Source of the DNA: Talpa occidentalis
Lineage: Eukaryota > Chordata > Mammalia > Eulipotyphla > Talpidae
Direction: 5' to 3'
Assembly: GCF_014898055.3 (NCBI RefSeq)
Contig: NW_023604861.1
Span: 75,962,292 to 76,026,291 of the forward strand
DNA length: 64,000 nt
Both the position numbers and the translations under genes were made by a program. This document shows positions 34,998 to 50,250 of this stretch, piece after piece (the first letter of the stretch is position 1; the number at the start of each line of letters is the position of its first letter). The notes under the pieces were generated by a model. It searched no databases, was not told where the DNA came from, and saw only the letters and a list, made by a program, of their open reading frames with translations.

Positions 34998-35200
34998 GAC
35001 GGGGCGGGGCGGGCGGGGGAGGGCGGGGTGCAGGGGGCGGGGGAGGGCGGGGGCGCACGGAGGTAACCCCCGACTCGTGCTGCCATTGCCCGGCTCCCTG
35101 TCACTCAGCCCGCGCGGGGCCCGGGATTGGCAGCCCATCCCCGTTACGCACTCGCCTCGCGTTCACATACCCGGGGAGGGCAGGAGAAAGGTGATCAATC
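34998..35200 (+). promoter_or_regulatory. OTX1: Predicted OTX1 core promoter (TATA-less, GC-box type)
   Basis: Repeated GGGGCGGGGC / GGGCGGGG boxes lie at 35000-35060, then an inverted CCAAT box (ATTGG, 35126-35130). No TATA box is visible. The first strong splice donor (CCGACAAG|GTAAAT) is at 35260/35261, so transcription probably starts near 35150-35200. The sequence just before the donor (TGATCAATCTTCATCAGG, TTTCCAATCACC) is AT-richer than its surroundings. The start site is an inference. Confidence 0.5.
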
Positions 35201-35260
35201 TTCATCAGGCTACATTTCCAATCACCTAAACAACCGAGCAAGACAAGCCACTCCGACAAG
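35160..35260 (+). other. OTX1: Predicted OTX1 non-coding exon 1 (start uncertain)
   Basis: Ends at donor ACAAG|GTAAATC. It contains no ATG in the 100 bases before the donor. An alternative earlier first exon could end at 34514 (AGCAG|GTAGGT). Confidence 0.45.
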
Positions 35261-35616
35261 GTAAATCGCTTGATTTATTTAGTTTGCAAAGTGCCTCTCC
35301 AGGACTCCCCAGCCCCCGCAGCCTCCACGTTGTCCCGGGAGTGCAGCGGCCACCGCGAGCCACCTCCCCACTCTGCCTCTCTGGCCCCCACGCCCCCCCT
35401 TTCGGCCCCTCGGCGCGGTCCCGGGCGAGGGAGCGTCTCGGGAGCGTGTGGGACTTGGCAAACCAAGTGTGCAATAAAGTGAAACCTGGAGGGACAAGCA
35501 CAAAGCCCATGGAAAGACAGAGACGGGAGGAGGGAATTTGGGGGAAGAAAGACATGCGGGGGTCCTGGAGCCCCGCCCGGCCCGGCGGGTGATGGCCGCG
35601 CGGCTCTGTTTTGCAG

Positions 35617-35684
35617 GTTGGCTCCCCCGCGGGTCTGCGCGAGGGCGCGAGGTAGATGGTGAGCGGCGCGGCAGCTGAGGGCAG
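35617..35684 (+). other. OTX1: Predicted OTX1 non-coding exon 2
   Basis: 68 bp between acceptor CTGTTTTGCAG and donor GGCAG|GTAAGG. A second good donor, GATG|GTGAGC, lies inside it at 35658/35659, directly after the exon's only ATG (35656-35658). Choice between the donors would change the upstream ORF. Confidence 0.5.
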
Positions 35685-37343
35685 GTAAGGAGACAGCCGC
35701 GGGGCCGCCGAGACTGTGCAGGCGCGCGGGGTGCGGCGACCTCCCCCTCCTCAGACGAGCTCGGGCATCCCCAGTCCCAGTCAGGTGGGCGGGGCTGGGA
35801 AGCCGCCTGGCGCCCCTCGGGGTGCGGGGAGGACCCCCGAGCGCGGCTGCGGCCCGCGTCCCCTCCCCCGCCTCCGCCGAAGTAAGTGAACTGAAGTGCT
35901 AAGTTTGAGGAAAGTCTTGGAAAACTCGCGCTGCAGCCCCACGGAGCCGGCGCGCCTGGAAGCCCAGGCTCCCGCGGCCCGAGAGCCCGGGCGCTTCCCT
36001 CCCGGACCCCCGGCTGCCCCCCTCCAGTCTCCTGGCTGGCAAGCTCGGCGCCCCCGCCCAGGCCCGGGTCTCGGAGGGTGGGCGCAGGAGGCTGCAACTT
36101 CTCCCCTGAACCCTCTGGCCCCGCGCTCCAGGCCTGCGCTGAGCTCCCGTGAAGCGGGGTGAAGCGTCAGGCCCTCCGGGGCTCCTGTCCCCCTTCCCCA
36201 GCTCACTTTCACCTCGGCGAGGAGTGCCCCAGGTTTGGGGCGACAGGGAGGGGGAGGCTTCGACCTCCCCACCCGGGTCTGCTCGAGCTGCGCCCGCGAG
36301 GCCTAGTGCTGTCGTCCCCAGCGGGTCCGGGCCGCGGGTCCAGCTGGTAGGACAGGCAGGGAGCGCCCGCGACCTGCTGCGCTCAGGCCTCGGAAGTCCG
36401 CGAGACTGTTTGGGGGCGCTGGGCAGGTCAAATTTCAGCTGCTGCGGGGGCCGCATTGTTCGCAGCCAGGACGGGGCGGAAAGAAGGCCCAGCTAGCGTG
36501 CGAGGAAGGGCCTGCGGCTGGGCCCGGTGCTCCCGACCGCGGGCCGGGTCTTGGAACCGCCGTCCTACAGCGGCCCCTCTGTGTCCTCTGGCCGCCTCCC
36601 CGGGACCTGGGCCCAGAAATGCGGTTGAGGTGCGGTGGGAATCGGGGCGCAAATCTTGCAACCAGTGGGCACCGGAAGGTCAACTGGAAGCATGACTGTG
36701 GGCTGTAGGGCTGGGACCCAGCCGCGAAGACACTTGAGGTAACGAATTGTCCCAAGTGGGCAGCGCGTCCCTGAGAGGCCGAGGTGCGCCTAGCCCTCCA
36801 CAGTGCCTCACCTCGGCCCTGGGAGGCTCTCTCTTTCCTTCTGCTTTCAAAAACATGTGAAACAAAACGAAACAATCCCTGGTGCTCTGGGTCACCAGGC
36901 GTCCCCGCCGCCGGGCCCAGTGAACCTTTGCTGGTGTCGTGTGAGATCGGCTCCCGCCCGGCTCACAATTTTGCCTAGACTTGGGGTACGTCACGTTTTG
37001 CACTTGGAGCTTTGACCTCTCCAGCCTGACCTGGCTTTTAACCTTTTCTCGATCCTAGTGACACCCTACGGTGTCCTCGGCCCTTTCAAGCCATAAAAGA
37101 GGTGAAGACAGTGCCCAAAAGTTTACTTTTCAAAGTGTGGTCTCTGGGCCTTGTGAAGCCAAGTTACTTCCATAGCCTGCACTCTCTCCCCAAGCGCATA
37201 CATTCCAAATGACGGTTTCCCTGTGTCTCCTGTCTCCGTAGGGCGGCCCCCACACGCAACAGAACTTGAAGTACTGCGCGGTGGGAACCCCGCACTGCGC
37301 CTGGCCCCCTGGATCCGTCGGGGCGCCTCCACCCGGCTGTTAG
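35656..37343 (+). other. Possible spliced upstream ORF in the OTX1 leader
   Basis: If exon 2 (35617-35684) is spliced to 37242, the ATG at 35656 opens an 18-codon frame that stops at TGA 37267-37269. If the internal donor at 35659 is used instead, the same ATG opens a 34-residue frame that stops at TAG 37341-37343, one base before the OTX1 ATG. Either would be expected to lower OTX1 translation. This rests wholly on the predicted splicing. Confidence 0.3.
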
Positions 37344-37344
37344 C

Positions 37345-40639
<3,295 letters not shown>

Positions 40640-42085
40640 GCCCAGGCGTGGGAGCAAGAGGAGAAGAAACGCAACTACCTGCGCCCTCTGTGGTCCCCCT
40701 CCTGTTGCTGCTGCTGCACCTCCTTTGCCTCGGCTTCTCCAGACCTGACTTTCATGCCCCCCAAAAGATGCCCAGCGCCTGCACTGCTGCCCTCATCGTT
40801 GTGCCACTCGCTTCGGGGAAGTGCACGCCCCCTCCCCCTTGGACGAGGGGGCCGGTGCTTTGGCTTGGCGCGCAGGTTCTGTGTGGGAGAGCTGCGCGCT
40901 CCCCTGCCCAGCCCCTAACGAACTCCTCAGTCACCCTCTTCCCAGTCTTTCTGGACAGTTATTATGCACTTGCCGCCTTCAGAGGCTCTTCGCTCTGACT
41001 CGCTGTTTGAGCCCGACACGTTTATTTATTCTTTCAGGACCCTGGAGTCACTCACTGGCGCGTGTCTGCCCTGGGAGTGCACCCACACCGCTCGGAATCA
41101 GGACCACCACCAAGTATTTCTGTTGCTCAGACTGCCGCCCCTTCAGCTGCCCTCGACCCCCGCTCCTGGCCTGCAGGCCAGAGCTCCCCGGCGTCGCCTT
41201 CACCCCTGCGGGAGGCGCTGGGGCGAGGCCCGCGGGACGAGCGCCCCTCCCCCAACCTCCCGCGCCCCGCCCCACCCCTGCGTTGAGCGGGCTCGAGCTT
41301 CCGCCCTGGCGGGAATGCTGTACATAGTCAGGTCCGTTCCAGGGACCACTTACACTTTCTAGTTGCTGTTGGTTGAACTGAGCATATCTTGTTTTAGCGC
41401 CCAGGAAATAGAACTTTAAGATATATACAGCATATATATATAAATATATACACATATATATAAAACAAAAGCAAAAAATATTTTCCCTCTTCCCTCCTCC
41501 TCAAACGATGGCGCTTTTCCTTTTTCAGTTGTGGCAAAGCTGCCCTGCCCTCTCACCCCTTCCTCTGTATTTATTAGAGACCCGCAGGTCCCAGGAGGCT
41601 CCGCAGAGGAACGGGAGGGCCCGGGGCGCGGGGAGCCCGCCGAGTCAGGGTGCAGGAGGGCTCGCTGGGACTCCGCGGAGGGCGCGGGCGAAGCCCTCCC
41701 GCAGGCCGCTCTACGCGCAGGGTCGTAGTTGTGGTTTAGAGACCAAAAAACAAAACAAAAGTGAAAAAATACAATCTTATGAAAAAAACAAAAACAAAAC
41801 CCAGGCCCCAAACCCCAGGTCCAACTCCTCCGTCGGCTTCTCTCTTTAAACACCCTGTTTTGTCTAGTGAGTTGTTAGTGCACCTGCATTCCCGAAATCC
41901 GCGGAGAGCCCGCACCTGTGTGTTGATTTTGGCTTTGGCCGTTTTGTCCAGTAGGTGGGAAAGTAATTTGTAAATTTGATTTGTCCGATGTGAAGATCAC
42001 AAATTACTTGTTGAAATGTAAGGCAGCCCCTCTCCCCCCTTTATCTACATTATTTCCCGAAAATAAATGCAAATTAATGAATGGA
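40640..42085 (+). other. OTX1: OTX1 3' untranslated region
   Basis: About 1.45 kb from the stop to the AATAAA at 42062-42067. It contains TTTATTTATTC near 41020 (an AU-rich element type word), an AT repeat tract at 41417-41470 (ATATATAC / TATATATATAA), and an A-rich stretch near 41745-41800. Confidence 0.75.
42062..42067 (+). terminator. OTX1 poly(A) signal AATAAA
   Basis: Canonical hexamer followed about 25 bases later by a GT-rich element (CTTGTCAGTGTTGCTC). The AT-rich sequence before it (AAATTACTTGTTGAAATG) fits a 3'UTR end. Confidence 0.75.
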
Positions 42086-42949
42086 TGGCTTGTCAGTGTT
42101 GCTCTTCTGCTTCCAGCCCCAGGTCCCGGTCTCGGGGGGGCCTGAAAGGAGGGAAAGTCCCGTGTTGATAACCAGCGTGTTAATGACCTGTGTGGAGCCG
42201 GAGGCCAATGGATAGGGCGGGAGGATGTGGCAACAGGAGCCCCTAGAAAGTTTCTCTGAGGGACCTCCCCCCCCCAGTCAGTCCAGTCTCTTCCCCCTGG
42301 CGCTCTGACCCCGCATCCCCTCTCGCCCTCCAGGACAGAGACAGGTGTCAGGACTCCATTCCCGCAGCAATTCCTTTCTCTTCAGAGGCAGGAGCCTGGC
42401 ACTGATTTCTTCACCCTAATTGCCTGCACCAGAAAGAAGAGGGGGAGGGGAGAGGGTCGGGAGGCGGGAAAGGAGAGCTCTGTAAAGCTCCCAGAGCCGA
42501 GCCAAAAAGGAAAAGAAAACAAAACGACAAAAAACCCGATCCGTGTCTTGCATGTTGGCAGCAAACAATCTTCCTTTCTGCTGAGCTGTCCCGGGTGGCT
42601 TCACGGCGGCTGGGGGATCCGAGTCACTCCTTCCACGTGCTCCGGTGTCCCTCTAAACCCGCAGCCCTCTCTGCCAGAAGTAGCCAGATGATCTTTGTTC
42701 GCACTGTGAAGAGTCTTTAAACCGCAAACACAGAATCTAGAAAAATCTACAAGAACCCATTTCACTTTGGCAGGGGACGAAGAGTCACGGTTTGCAGCAG
42801 GGCTTGGAAAGGACCCTTCCACCATGCCCGAGGGGAGACCCGGTGGCGGTGGGGATGGGGTGGGATGACCCCCCTCAAAACCCAGAGTCCTGAGTTGTTC
42901 GGACTGTTCGGTTTGAAACCTCCTGGGTGTAAGAATGAGAAGCCGCTCG
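42086..42949. other. Intergenic DNA just downstream of OTX1
   Basis: Moderate GC, non-repetitive, without recognisable genes. Contains a C run at 42268 and purine-rich stretches. Confidence 0.5.
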
Positions 42950-44240
42950 ACTCGTCCACGAGCGGGAAGGAAATAAGGGAACAACGAAAAGTTTCCCGCG
43001 AAGTGACCAATACACCCCATTTTTCCCAGTCCGTGTGCGTCCCGAGAACACAACGCGAGGCCGGGCTCGGAGAACGACCCTCCTCCCGGGGTCCCGCGCC
43101 GAGCCAGGTTTCGGGCTGCGAGCCCCGGCTCCGGAAAAGTCTTCTCGCCCGCGTCCTCGCCGCGGGCCGCGCAGGCCTGGCTGGGCGCGCGAGCCTCCAG
43201 AGAGCCCGGCTTCCCCCACGCCGCCCAGGCCCGCGGGAGGGCGCAGCCGCGGCTCCTGGCCCGGCGGCGTCGCCTCGGGAGGGAACCCGGGGGGCAAGGC
43301 ACCCGCGCGGGCTCCTCCCTTGGCGGCGCCTCTAGTGGGGTGCGGGACCGAGGCCGACCCGGCGCGTGCGCTGGGGCCCCTCGGGTGCGGGGCTCGCAGG
43401 CGCTTGGGAGGCCGGACGGACGGCGGGAGCGCGGGGGCTTGGGCCCGAGCCACACGGGCCGGGGCGGCGCGGCGGCCGGGCCCACCCCGCGGACCCTCCG
43501 CCGGGCCCGTCCGGGGCCTCCCGGGCCCACGCGAGCACGGCCGGCGCGGCTCGAGGCCCAGGTGTTAGGCCGCGCGCCCGCAGCTCCCCGAGCCGGGTTC
43601 GGCGGGGCCCAGCCGTCCCCTCGGCTGCTGGGCCGGGCGGGCCAGGACGCTCGGCCTCCCGCCCCTCGGACAACCGCGTAGCCCGGGCCAGGCGCCCGGG
43701 CCGGGCGCGCAGACTCGGCGCCGTGGCGGGCAGACGGCGCGGGCCCGGGACGTTCCGGAGCGTGAGACTCCGGCCCGGCTGCGGGCGGTGGGGGCCGACG
43801 CCTCCCCCCGGGAGCGCCCGCTCGGAGCGGCGGCTTCTAGAAGCTTCGGCGCCTGCGTACTCGGGCGGACGGGGACCGACGGCCCCGCGGGAGTTCCCGC
43901 CCCGGGGACGAGGCTTCGAGGAGAGGCACGTGCTCCTCGCAGGGCCCCCCCCGCCCGCGCCGGGCGCCCGCTCCGGGCGGCTCGCGGGCGCTGGAAGGCG
44001 CTGGGCCCCGGGACGCCGGCGCCTGGAGAGTGGGGGCGCGGGGTGAGTGCGCGGCCGCTGCGACGGCGGCGGGGGAGCCGGGCCGGGCCGGGGAGGGCGC
44101 CCGCGTCGCCGGGGACCCCGGGAGGCGGTGGCGGGGGCGCGAAAGGCGCCTTGCGGCCCCGCCACCTGTTAACTCGCGGCTTCTCAGAGCGCCGGCCTCA
44201 GCCCGCCCGGTTCCCCAGGGAAGAGGTGCTGCTGTTTGGC
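42950..44240. promoter_or_regulatory. Orphan CpG island downstream of OTX1
   Basis: Extremely GC- and CpG-rich (for example 43330-43760 and 43900-44160), starting about 0.9 kb after the OTX1 poly(A) site. Open frames of more than 200 codons run on both strands in several phases, which is expected of GC-rich noise. A donor-like GCGGG|GTGAGTGCG occurs at about 44041, so a + strand non-coding transcript could start here. It is either an lncRNA promoter, a Polycomb-type island of the OTX1 locus, or a bystander GC tract. Confidence 0.6.
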
Positions 44241-46789
44241 TTTGGGGTTCGTGCACCATCGAGGCGCTCGGAGTTGGAGCCACTTCACCTGAGCCCCCTC
44301 GAGGAGATGCAGCGCGTTAAGACAGCAGCACGTTGCTTCCCTTGGGTGCCCAACGAAATCTTCATGTTTTCTGCTCCTGACTGGCGTTCTCTGGCCGCAC
44401 TCCGGGGGCAGAAATGTTTACCTTTAGGTGAAGGTGTGTGTGGGGGGAAAGCACAGGTCACAGCTGTGGTTCAAAAAAAAAAAATAAAAAATTCTTAAAT
44501 CCATGTCAGGGGCACTGCATTAATTTGCGGAAGGTCAGGAAAGATTCGGCAAAATAACCTTATTCATTGCACAGCTTTTCAGTACTTTGTAGTAGCTGCT
44601 GAGGGTACATGGAGATGACATTTCTCTAAGTTGTGACTTTAAAAAAAAAATCCTTAAAACTGTAGGGTATTAAATGTGAGCGGAAATACAGGTAAATAGA
44701 CCCCGAATGTCAGCAGATTTATGTTGGGTTACGTTAGAGACCAAAAAACTGAGTGATTTCATGTGTCAGAAGAAAATTACTAGTTTTTTAATGTATTTTG
44801 TTCAGAGTAGAAGTTCCCACAGCGAGTGATGTTTTTCAGTTGTGAAAATGGTAAATTCAATGCTTACTCTGGCCAAAAAAAAATGAATTAATGTTGATGT
44901 TAAGTACTGACAGGCACTGAAGTTTTAGGGATATAGAAATTAAATGTATCTGATGTATGCATGTAGTTAATATGTACATTATTGGTAAAGAAAGTCTATA
45001 TCATTACTATTCAAGACAAAAAAATCACTTGGCTTCTGATGCAGAATTAATTTAAGAACAGCAGCAAGATATCTTTATAAAATCTTCAGTTGAAAACTGA
45101 ACAAGTTCTGAAGTTATTCTATATTTTCCACAATTTAGCTCCCTTCCCCCATACATTTTAATGTGTAAAATGAAAATGAAGAGAGTTCATTAAGTTTAAG
45201 GGATTTTTATAATTAACAACTCAATACTTTAAGTAAAAAACACGAACTGAAAAATGAAAAATAATAATGCATTGCTCATTTGACAACAAACATCTGTTAT
45301 CTTTAAGAAAGAATGTGTTTAATTAAATGTTTGGGTTTGTAGAATATACTCTTTTGAAAAGAAGGAGTTGGACTGTGTGTGGCTCTGTGTGGTTCTTGGA
45401 AAAGGCAATTATACTTGGTCATCCTGTTAGTATTTACTAATATCTGAAAAAAAGAATTGGATTTTTTAGGGGGAGAGGAACAGGGAGCATGCTCTTTTGA
45501 TGCTTTAAGGTTGAGTTGGATTTTACTTAAAACAGGTTAGTTTAGCCCTTTAAAAGTATTTTAAATTGAGAAATATTTTCCTTCAAACCTTTAGTAGCTT
45601 AGGTGAAATGCAGTTACATAAAATAGCCAAAGTAGAAACTGCTTTAAATATATATTTTTTTCTTAAAAAAAATAAAATAAAAAAACAGCATAGACGTGTA
45701 TGGTGTGCTCACAACTAAAATGCATACCACTCCGATTATGAAACTGTACATTCATGTTTCTAGGACTTCAATGATATTTTGGAATTCTTCCAGTCAAATG
45801 GGACTTAGGCTCAATTTAAGCAATGATGATCCATCAGAAGTTAAATACTAGAATTCTATTGTCTATCTAAAAATTGTACTCCTCCTGCCCCTTTTGGATA
45901 ATTTACTTGATGGCTAATGTTAGCTCACAATTTTTAGGTTTGAAATGGAGTATAAATAAATCATAACAAATTTTGACCCGGGGAGGGGGGGGGTTAAAAT
46001 TAACATGCCAAATAAACGGCCTCTTGTCTTCAGAGGTTATAACTTTTTTAAAAATCGTGGTAACTTTGGTTGCTTGTAACATATTTTTAATACAGATATT
46101 CTTATATATGTTTAAAGCTCTGAACGTTTATAAGACATACCATCATCTGTCATAGCTATTTCAACATAAGAATCATTTTTTTAAATTCTTTTTAAAAATT
46201 TAGTGTGAAATACAGTACTAAAGAAAATATAAAACAGATGAATACACTTTAAAAAGAAAGTAAAATATACATGGAGCAACAAGTTTTTAACAGATACTTG
46301 GAAAAGTAGATTTGGAGTTATGTGTAATATGTTTGAATTTGATGTTAGATAAATTTTAGCTGTTTATGTTTTTGGGATTTTGTTCACTCCTTTAGAGTAG
46401 TGGCTATTAATATATAGGAACACCTTTTTAAAGCAGAAAAAATAAACAATTAAAATCAGAGAATATTAAAGTTCTCTGGACCTTTGAAAACCTATAGGGT
46501 TTCTTTTTGATGAAAGGATTGTGCTTCATGTCTATTTATTTTGCTAATGAAAGAGCACCAAAAGAATTTATCTTCTTGTTCTTCAAGCATGGATATTTGA
46601 CTTCATCTAAAGTTATACCTTCAACTCTTGATTTTATTACTGGTGACCCTCAGATGTGTATTTCTAGCTTAGACACCTCTGTTGGATTTCATACACCTGT
46701 ACATGATTGAAAAGAGGTCATTAGATTTTAGCCCTTAGAAAGTTGGTGATATGATGTCTGAGACTTGCTTCAAAATAATAGTGGGAGAG
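44241..46789. other. Intergenic DNA, AT-rich, no feature recognised
   Basis: GC content drops abruptly after about 44300. The sequence is apparently unique with poly-A runs near 44473, 44640 and 45665. No exon, RNA or clear transposon. Confidence 0.5.
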
Positions 46790-46930
46790 AGAGAATGGGT
46801 GGGATATAGATGAAACAAGATTAGCCATGAGTTGAAAATTGTTGATAATTGTGAAGCTGAATGAGAATACATATAACTTCATTTTACTGTGCTTTCATAT
46901 ATTTAATTTTTTCCACAATAAAAATATTTG
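46790..46930 (+). mobile_element. Old LINE 3' end fragment (L1M-like, tentative)
   Basis: GAAACAAGATTAGCCATGAGTTG, ATTGTTGATAATTGTGAAGCTG, then TTTTTTCCACAATAAAAATA follows the 3' terminus of an old mammalian LINE in forward orientation, as I remember it. Confidence 0.5.
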
Positions 46931-47039
46931 TTTGCAGAAATTAAATTTTGCAGTATGTTGAGGGAGTTTAGCTTGCTGTGCTTTGGAGCACATACAGTAT
47001 GGTTCACCAATATTATTTTCTTGGCTCTCTAGTTTTACG

Positions 47040-47165
47040 AGATTGGTTGGGATAAGGCTCAGAGTGGTTTGGTTATCTCCTCAAGGTTACATAGTTGGTA
47101 GATGGCAGAACTTGGTATTTAGTTTTCAGATTCCATGTTCTTTTGGCTATAAGAGCTAGTGAAAT
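47040..47165 (-). mobile_element. MIR SINE fragment
   Basis: AAGGCTCAGAGTGGTTTGGTTATCTCCTCAAGG, then TACATAGTTGGTAGATGGCAGAACTTGG, is the reverse of the MIR core in order. Confidence 0.75.
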
Positions 47166-47169
47166 TTTT

Positions 47170-48395
47170 CAGTGTATTAACAAATATTAATTAAAAACAA
47201 CACCTTATCACTTGAGAATCAGATTACCAGATTGATATCAACAAAACATGCTTTATCTAAATTAAACTTGTAAATTTTGAATTTTTGTAATTAAAAATTA
47301 TTTCCTGGGTCATTATTACCTTTATGTTTCTGGACATGACTTCATTTTATGACTGTTCAGAGAGAGAGCAGTACAGCATTCAATGAGACCTGTTAGTCTC
47401 TGGTATTAGATATTTCTTCCTCCTTTGAAAATTCCTTATTGCTTTTAACTTTCTAATTTTTAAGAAATTAAAAAAATTCCTTACTAATTGATTCATGTTT
47501 ATGAGTAAATGGTGTTTTCTGTTCTTGATTGAACGCTTTTTGCTTCTTTGAACGTTGCTTTGCTATATTAGAGGAGTTCTAGTCCAGGGAAAGTTGTATG
47601 AACCAGGTATGGTTTTGAGATTAGATTAATGGCTTTGTTTTTGAGGCTTAATTTATTTGTAAAACATCCAGAACCTTTTTTTTTCTAACTGCAAACTTAG
47701 AAACTTCCCTTTTCAAGTTTTGGAGTTGTAACTTAATTTGTAAATCTCACTGATAGCAAATCCTTGTTTTAGGGGGCCAAATTTTACTGTTCAGAGTTCA
47801 GTTTGGAAATTAAAAATGAGTTAACAATTTGGGTAGTAGAGATCACATTACTTCATAGATACAGGTTTCTGTTATAAAGAAGCAAACAGCAGAAGTCTTT
47901 TTAAAATTATGTCTTTATTTCTTCAGTTTTTAAAAACTCTGTTATGTTTTCATTCAACTCACCTCTTCAGTTTTCCTTTTCCCTAATGTGAAAAATAAAG
48001 GTCTGTTCGTGTTTATTAATGTTTATAGAAAACAGCATTAACGTCTATTTTCTCCCTTTACTCACTCGGACATACAATTTATCATATATTTAGAACAGCA
48101 CCTGCTATTCCCACAAGTCTTTTTATCTGTTATATTTTTGGAACTGATAGTCCCTCCACACCCCAAGATTGTATTCCAATCAATAAATCAGCTAAATCTT
48201 TTATCCCAAGAGATTAGAAGTCACTGGAGATTTTAGTGCTGAGAGAAGTCTAAGAGGTAGGACTAAGTTTCTGTGCCAGACACAAGGTAGATCTCAACAG
48301 TATAGTCATCAGACTTTGAAATAGATTTAAATGTAATTCATCTCATGTGCAGAATTGTCTTTGTGTGTGTGTGGTTTTCAAAGTTCATTTTGAAT
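47170..48395. other. Intergenic DNA, nothing recognised
   Basis: AT-rich with no clear repeat family, exon or RNA gene. Confidence 0.45.
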
Positions 48396-48399
48396 TCAG

Positions 48400-48890
48400 T
48401 AACATATTTTAATTTAGTTTTTTAAAGTAACAGCATCATTACAGTATATAAATTTCAGGTGTGCATCATTACAAACCAACATCTGTGTATAGTACCTATG
48501 TCCAACTCTAAAAGTCCAGGTCTCTCCTTCACTGTAGAGTTATCCTCTTTTATCCAATTCACCCACCTATCACTCCCCCTTCTCATCTGGTAACCACTAG
48601 TTTGTTTTATAGTTTAAAAGTTTACTTTTGCTTTGTTTAGTTTGTTTGTTTGGTTTCTCTAGGAATGAAATTATATGGTGTTTGTCTTTCTCCATCTGAC
48701 TTATTGCACTAAGCTTAATAGTCTCTAGGTCTGTCTATGTTGTTATAGATGGCAGGATTTCAGCTTTTTTTTTTAATAGTCCAGCAGTATTCCATTGTGT
48801 ATATATACCTTATTTACTTCGTCCAGTTATCTCTTGATGGTCACTTAGGGTAGTTCCAGCTCTTGGCTATTATGAATAATTGATAGCATA
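48400..48890 (-). mobile_element. L1 3' end, antisense
   Basis: TCAGGTGTGCATCATTACAAACC, GGTAACCACTAGTTTGTTTTATAG, then GTCCAGCAGTATTCCATTGTG and GGCTATTATGAATAATTG form the typical reverse-complement order of an L1 3'UTR of mammalian L1M class. Confidence 0.8.
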
Positions 48891-49029
48891 TTTTCTTTAT
48901 CTCTGTTGATCATCCTTAGAATTCAGAACTTTTGGGTTACTTTTCACTGTGACTTCTCTTGTTCAACATAAATTCATTTCAAAATTTAATTCCTTAAAAT
49001 TTTAAGCTATGAAATATACTTAAAAGTTT

Positions 49030-50250
49030 ACATTACATTTTATCAAGCAGTCATCAACTTAACACCATGTAATCACTACTACCTGACAAAGAATAGAGCA
49101 TTGTTGGAACTCCAGAATTTCCTCAGTCTCCCTTGCCCATTGCTATTTTTTTCTGTCTATCCAGAGGTAACCAATTTCCTGTCATTTATTCTAATTATTT
49201 TGTTGCATTTATCTTTTAATGCATATGCATTTCTAAACAATAAATTTTTTGCCTATTTTGAATTTTATGTGGAAAGAATTATATTGTTTTGCTTTTGTGA
49301 CTTGCTTTTTTCATTTAACATTGTGTTTATAAGATTCATCCATGTCATTTGTGTGTCCGTAGCTTGCTCATTTTCATTGCTATGTGGTATGGTATTCAAT
49401 TGTGTGAATATACCACAATTTATTGATCTGTTCTACTGTTGATAAACATTTGGAATGTTTTCAGTTTGGGACAATTATAACAATTCTCTTCTGAACATTC
49501 TTTTATCTGTTGCTTTGTGCACGCAAAGATACAAATATGTAGGGTGTATCCTAGAAGTGAATTTTCTTAGCTGCAGGAGTGCTTATTTTCAACCTGACTT
49601 GGCACAATTTTCCAAATCGGTTCTGTTTATATTAGCAAATATTTTATGAGAATTCCAGCTACTCTGTATCTTTGCCACAGCTTAGTATTGTTAGACTTTT
49701 AAAATTTTGTGTATTTGTTAGGTGTGTAATAATATCACACTGTAGTTTTAGTTTGTATTTTCTTGATCACTTGTGAGACTGAGCCCTTTATGTTTCTTTT
49801 GTATTTGAATTGCTCCCTTTGTGAAGTGCCTATTCCTAAATATTTCCTTTTCTTTTATACTCTCTGTCTTTTCTCTTTGATTTGTAAGAGTCTATATATT
49901 CTGCTTACTCACGCTTTGTCACTTACATGTATTGCAGAGATTTTTCCCACTTTGTGAATTGTCCTTTTTGCCTTTCTTACAGTGTTTTAAAATAACTGGT
50001 CATTTTCCTTTATGACTCTGTGCGTGTGTGTGTGTATGTGTGTGCGTGCGTGTATCTGTTTAGGATATCCTTTCTTCATGATCATGAAAGTATTTCCCCA
50101 TATTTTCTTATAAAAGATTTATTTTAAGAAATTTTTCTTAAAATATTTAGCATCTGCCTTTTTTGTAGCATGCAATCTTGGCAATTGTTTGTTTTCCTTC
50201 TTGAAATTTCATGTGTTCATATGACTGAAAATATCATCTTTATGTTGCTA
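49030..50250 (-). mobile_element. Second L1 3' part, antisense
   Basis: The L1 pattern repeats: CCAGAGGTAACCAATTTCCTG, TTCATCCATGTCATTTGTGTG, TATGGTATTCAATTGTGTGAATATACC, GTTTTCAGTTTGGGACAATTATAAC, then the ORF2-end-like region with TTTTCCCACTTTGTGAATTGTCC. Because it restarts the L1 3' end it is a separate insertion from 48400-48890. Open frames in it are antisense shadows. Confidence 0.75.
50022..50054. repeat. (TG)n microsatellite
   Basis: GTGCGTGTGTGTGTGTATGTGTGTGCGTGCGTG, an imperfect TG run embedded in the L1 fragment (shown here only as a description of the repeat unit, TG with C and A interruptions). Confidence 0.85.

Larger units (their letters stand above)
33820..36720. promoter_or_regulatory. 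OTX1: CpG island containing the OTX1 promoter and first exons
   Basis: Nearly continuous GC- and CpG-rich sequence with clustered GC boxes at 35000-35060 and the splice sites of two predicted non-coding exons. Large open frames on both strands here (up to 366 codons, minus strand) have the Ala/Pro/Arg/Gly composition of GC-rich noise. Confidence 0.85.

Noticed and set aside
34004..35104. 366-codon open frame on the minus strand over the OTX1 promoter, and a 260-codon + strand frame at 34412-35194
   Set aside because: GC-rich CpG island with few stop codons; frames overlap on both strands, have Pro/Arg/Ala/Gly composition, no domain and no conserved start.
42601..44498. Several frames of 200-309 codons on both strands in the downstream CpG island
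   Set aside because: All phases on both strands are open, low complexity, no recognisable domain; treated as noise although an unknown non-coding transcript remains possible.
49101..49442. 113-codon hydrophobic frame
   Set aside because: Lies in an antisense L1 3' fragment; no gene evidence.
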